Shown: positions 5,962 through 8,413 of the stretch, piece after piece
Position numbering within the stretch: position 1 is the stretch's first letter
Layout: each line of letters begins with the position of its first letter
Assembly (NCBI GenBank): GCA_023428085.1
Contig: JAEYZK010000226.1
Span: forward strand, 1 to 8,413
Origin: Pseudomonadota bacterium
GTDB taxonomy: Bacteria > Myxococcota > Myxococcia > Myxococcales > Anaeromyxobacteraceae
DNA: 8,413 nt
Reading direction: 5' to 3'
Made by a program: the position numbers and the translations under genes
The notes under the pieces: model-generated
What the model was told of the DNA's origin: nothing
Seen by the model: only the letters and a program-made list of their open reading frames with translations
Databases searched by the model: none

Positions 5962-8412
5962 ATGGCCCACTCGAACGCGTCCAGCACTCCACGCGACCTC
6001 CTCGCCTGGTCCTCGCGCCTCTGGAGCACGGCGCCGGCGCCGGTCCGGCGCACGGCGGGCCTGCTCGCCTTCGCCGCGGCGAACTTCGCGCTGTGCCAGC
6101 TCGGGTTCGCCCTCACCCCCGGCCCGGGCAAGGTCGCGCTGTTCTGGCCCGCGGCCGGCCTCATCTTCGGCACGCTGCTCGTCAGCGAGCGGCGGCGCTG
6201 GCCCGCGCTCCTCGTCGCCGCGGCGCTGCCGGTCGCGGCGTTCAACGCGCTCGCCGGCCAGCCAGCGGCGCTGGTCGTGGCGTTCGCGATCGGGAACGCG
6301 CTCGAGCCGACGCTCGGCGCGTTCGCCGTCCTGCGGATCTGCGGCGGCCGCCCGCGCCTGTCGAACCCCGGCCACCTCGTCGCCCTCATCCTCGCCGGCC
6401 CGCTCGTCGCGAGCGGCCTGCTCAACCTCTTGACGGCCTTCGTGCTCTCCACGGCGGAGGGCGTGGCCCTCGTGCCGGTGTGGCACCACCTCTGGACGGG
6501 CTCCGGGCTCGGGATCATCGCCGCCGGGACCCTGGTCCTCGCGTGGACGGAGCCGCGCGCCGCGCGCGGCGCCTCGCCGACCTGGGCGCGCATGGAGCGC
6601 GGGGCGCTCGTGATGGCGTGCGCGCTCACCGGCTGGCTCGTCTTCTTCCAGGCACCCGCCGCCGCCCACCCGTTCCAGGTCGCGGTGCTGCCGCCGCTCG
6701 TCTGGATCGCCCTCCGCCTCGGGCTCCGGGGCGCGACCACCGCCGGGTTCGTGTTCGTCGTCCTGGCCCTGGCGAGCACCGTCGCGGGGCGCGGCGCCTT
6801 CGCGGATGGGCCGCAGGTCGTGGTCCACGTGCAGGTGTTCTGCTTCGTCGTCGTGCTGACGAACCTCTTCCTGGCGAACGCGGTCGAGGGCCGGCAGCAG
6901 GCGGCCGAGCGGCTCCGGCAGAGCGAGGAGAAGTACCGCCTCCTCGTGGAGAACCAGACCGACCTCGTCGTGAAGGTGGACGCGGACGGGCGGTTCCTGT
7001 TCGCGAGCCCGAGCTACTGCCGCACCTTCGGCAAGACCGAGGCCGAGCTGCTCGGCACGGCCTTCATGCCGCTCGTGCACGAGGACGACCGCGAGCCGAC
7101 CGCGCGCGCGATGGAGGCGCTCTACCGGCCGCCGTACGCCGTGTACGTCGAGCAGCGCGCGCTCACCGTGCAGGGCTGGCGGTGGTTCGCGTGGGCCGAC
7201 ACGGCCGTGCGGGACGCCGCGGGGCAGGTGGTCGCGGTGGTCGGGGTGGGGCGCGACGTGACCGAGCGGCGGCAGATCGAGGATCGGCTGCGCCACTCGG
7301 AGAAGCTCGAGGGCATCGGCCGGCTCGCGGGCGGGGTGGCGCACGACTTCAACAACCAGCTCACCGCGATCCTCGGGAGCGCGGAGTACCTCTCCGGCCT
7401 CGACCTGCCGCGCGAGGCGCTGGACACCGTGGGCGGGATCCGCGAGGCCGCTTTGCGCTCGGCCGGCCTCACGCGCCAGCTCCTCGCGTTCGCCCGCAAG
7501 CAGCCGACCCGGACGACGCTCGTGGAGCTCGACGGGATCGTCCGCGACGTGCGCGGCCTCCTCGAGCGCAGCATCGACAAGCGCATCACGATCGCCGCGC
7601 GGCTCACGACCCACCCGCGCGCCGTCTCGGGCGATCCGGACCGGCTCCACGCCGCCGTCCTCAACCTCGCGCTCAACGCCCGCGACGCCATGCCCGACGG
7701 CGGCACGCTGACCCTCGCCACGCGCGCGCTCGAGGTCTCCCCCGAGCGCGCCGGCGTCCTGGGCGTCGCGCCGGGGCGCTACCTCGAGATCGGCGTGACG
7801 GACACCGGCGTCGGGCTCTCCGAGGAGGCGCGCAGCCACCTGTTCGAGCCGTTCTTCACGACGAAGCCGGTCGGCAAGGGCTCCGGCCTCGGGCTCGCCG
7901 AGGTCTACGGGACCGTGCGCGCGCACGGGGGGGCGGCGGCGGTCGCGAGCGCACCGGGCGCGGGGACCACGGTCACGCTCCTCCTCCCGGCGGCGGAGGT
8001 GCCCGCCCGGGCCGCGCCGCCCGCCGCCGCGTCCGACCGGCTCGCCCAGGGGCTCCGGGTGCTGGTCATCGACGACGAGGAGAACGTCCGCCGCTCCCTC
8101 GCCCTGCTGTTGCGCGGGAACGGCTGCGTCGTCCAGGAGTGCGACGGGACGCGGGCGGCGGTGCACGAGCGGGCGGCGCAGGCCGCCAGCTTCGACCTCG
8201 CCATCGTGGACATGATGATGCCCGACATGACCGGGGCGGAGGTCGTCGCCGTGCTGCGCGCCGCCGCGCCGCGGCTCCCCGTGGTCGTCTCGTCGGGGTT
8301 CCACGAAGGGGACGAGGTCGAGGCGCTCCGCGCCACCCCGGGCGTCTCGTTCCTCGACAAGCCCTACACGGAGTCCCAGCTCCGGCGGTCGATCCGGGCC
8401 GCGGTCGCGTGA
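5962..8412 (+). CDS. Hybrid sensor histidine kinase: MASE1 - PAS - HisKA - HATPase_c - REC
   Basis: This 816-residue membrane sensor has an integrated receiver. Residues about 27-307 form a MASE1-like region of eight or so hydrophobic helices (for example FWPAAGLIFG and GNALEPTLGAFAVLR), an input domain found in kinases and cyclic-di-GMP enzymes. A PAS domain spans about 321-440 (SEEKYRLLVENQTDLVVKVD to GVGRDVTERR). The H-box GGVAHDFNNQLTAILG carries the phospho-accepting His461. The ATPase domain has the N-box LNLALNARDAM (N572), DTGVGLS (614-620), LFEPFFTTK and GKGSGLGLAEVYG (638-650). The receiver (about 698-816) has acidic D704/D705, the phosphoryl Asp750 in IVDMMMPDMTG, S777/S778 and Lys800 in LDKPY. 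All catalytic residues are present. An in-frame TGA at 5938-5940 and the absence of other start codons fix the ATG at 5962, although its Shine-Dalgarno is poor (AGGG runs directly into the ATG). No HPt or output regulator is visible. The signal and target are unknown. Confidence 0.93.
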   Translation: MAHSNASSTPRDLLAWSSRLWSTAPAPVRRTAGLLAFAAANFALCQLGFALTPGPGKVALFWPAAGLIFGTLLVSERRRWPALLVAAALPVAAFNALAGQPAALVVAFAIGNALEPTLGAFAVLRICGGRPRLSNPGHLVALILAGPLVASGLLNLLTAFVLSTAEGVALVPVWHHLWTGSGLGIIAAGTLVLAWTEPRAARGASPTWARMERGALVMACALTGWLVFFQAPAAAHPFQVAVLPPLVWIALRLGLRGATTAGFVFVVLALASTVAGRGAFADGPQVVVHVQVFCFVVVLTNLFLANAVEGRQQAAERLRQSEEKYRLLVENQTDLVVKVDADGRFLFASPSYCRTFGKTEAELLGTAFMPLVHEDDREPTARAMEALYRPPYAVYVEQRALTVQGWRWFAWADTAVRDAAGQVVAVVGVGRDVTERRQIEDRLRHSEKLEGIGRLAGGVAHDFNNQLTAILGSAEYLSGLDLPREALDTVGGIREAALRSAGLTRQLLAFARKQPTRTTLVELDGIVRDVRGLLERSIDKRITIAARLTTHPRAVSGDPDRLHAAVLNLALNARDAMPDGGTLTLATRALEVSPERAGVLGVAPGRYLEIGVTDTGVGLSEEARSHLFEPFFTTKPVGKGSGLGLAEVYGTVRAHGGAAAVASAPGAGTTVTLLLPAAEVPARAAPPAAASDRLAQGLRVLVIDDEENVRRSLALLLRGNGCVVQECDGTRAAVHERAAQAASFDLAIVDMMMPDMTGAEVVAVLRAAAPRLPVVVSSGFHEGDEVEALRATPGVSFLDKPYTESQLRRSIRAAVA

Positions 8413-8413
8413 G

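Noticed and set aside
5902..8304. Open minus-strand frame of 800 codons opposite the histidine kinase
   Set aside because: Same antisense GC artefact: charged repetitive composition, no domain recognised, and it overlaps a complete kinase with all motifs.

Overview
This window is very GC-rich (by eye about 70% or more, with G or C at almost every third codon position). Taxonomy is inferred, not shown: the composition and the AglR/Q/S-like channel cluster point to a Myxococcota member, most like Anaeromyxobacter. Six protein-coding genes are supportable. One is cut by the left edge on the minus strand. The other five all run on the plus strand. No RNA gene, insertion sequence, phage gene or CRISPR array is visible.

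Layout. 1-200 (minus) is the N-terminus of an unidentified protein, transcribed divergently from everything else. 201-508 is the divergent intergenic region, with one plausible promoter and two inverted repeats. 509-2397 is a three-gene TolQ/ExbB - ExbD/TolR - ExbD/TolR cluster, a proton-driven inner-membrane motor with one channel protein and two different Asp-bearing plug proteins. A perfect 11-bp GC hairpin lies between the channel gene and the first plug gene. 2398-2662 is non-coding. 2663-5095 encodes a membrane-bound ion-translocating pyrophosphatase of an unusual, divergent type, and 5088-5780 overlaps it by 8 nt and encodes a stand-alone Lon N-terminal (LON/PUA-like) domain protein. 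5781-5961 is non-coding with an 8-bp GC hairpin. 5962-8412 encodes a MASE1-PAS-HisKA-HATPase-REC hybrid histidine kinase, ending one base before the window edge.

How the genes relate. The TolQ/ExbD trio uses the proton-motive force. The pyrophosphatase next to it would build that force from pyrophosphate, although a 265-bp gap separates them and a shared transcript is not proven. The LON-domain gene is probably translationally coupled to the pyrophosphatase gene. The hybrid kinase is a separate sensory unit with no visible partner.

I do not see a clearly new multi-gene system. The most interesting items are the altered active-site signature of the pyrophosphatase, the dual-ExbD motor lacking a TonB/TolA gene, the strong intercistronic hairpin, and the coupling of a LON-only protein to an ion pump.
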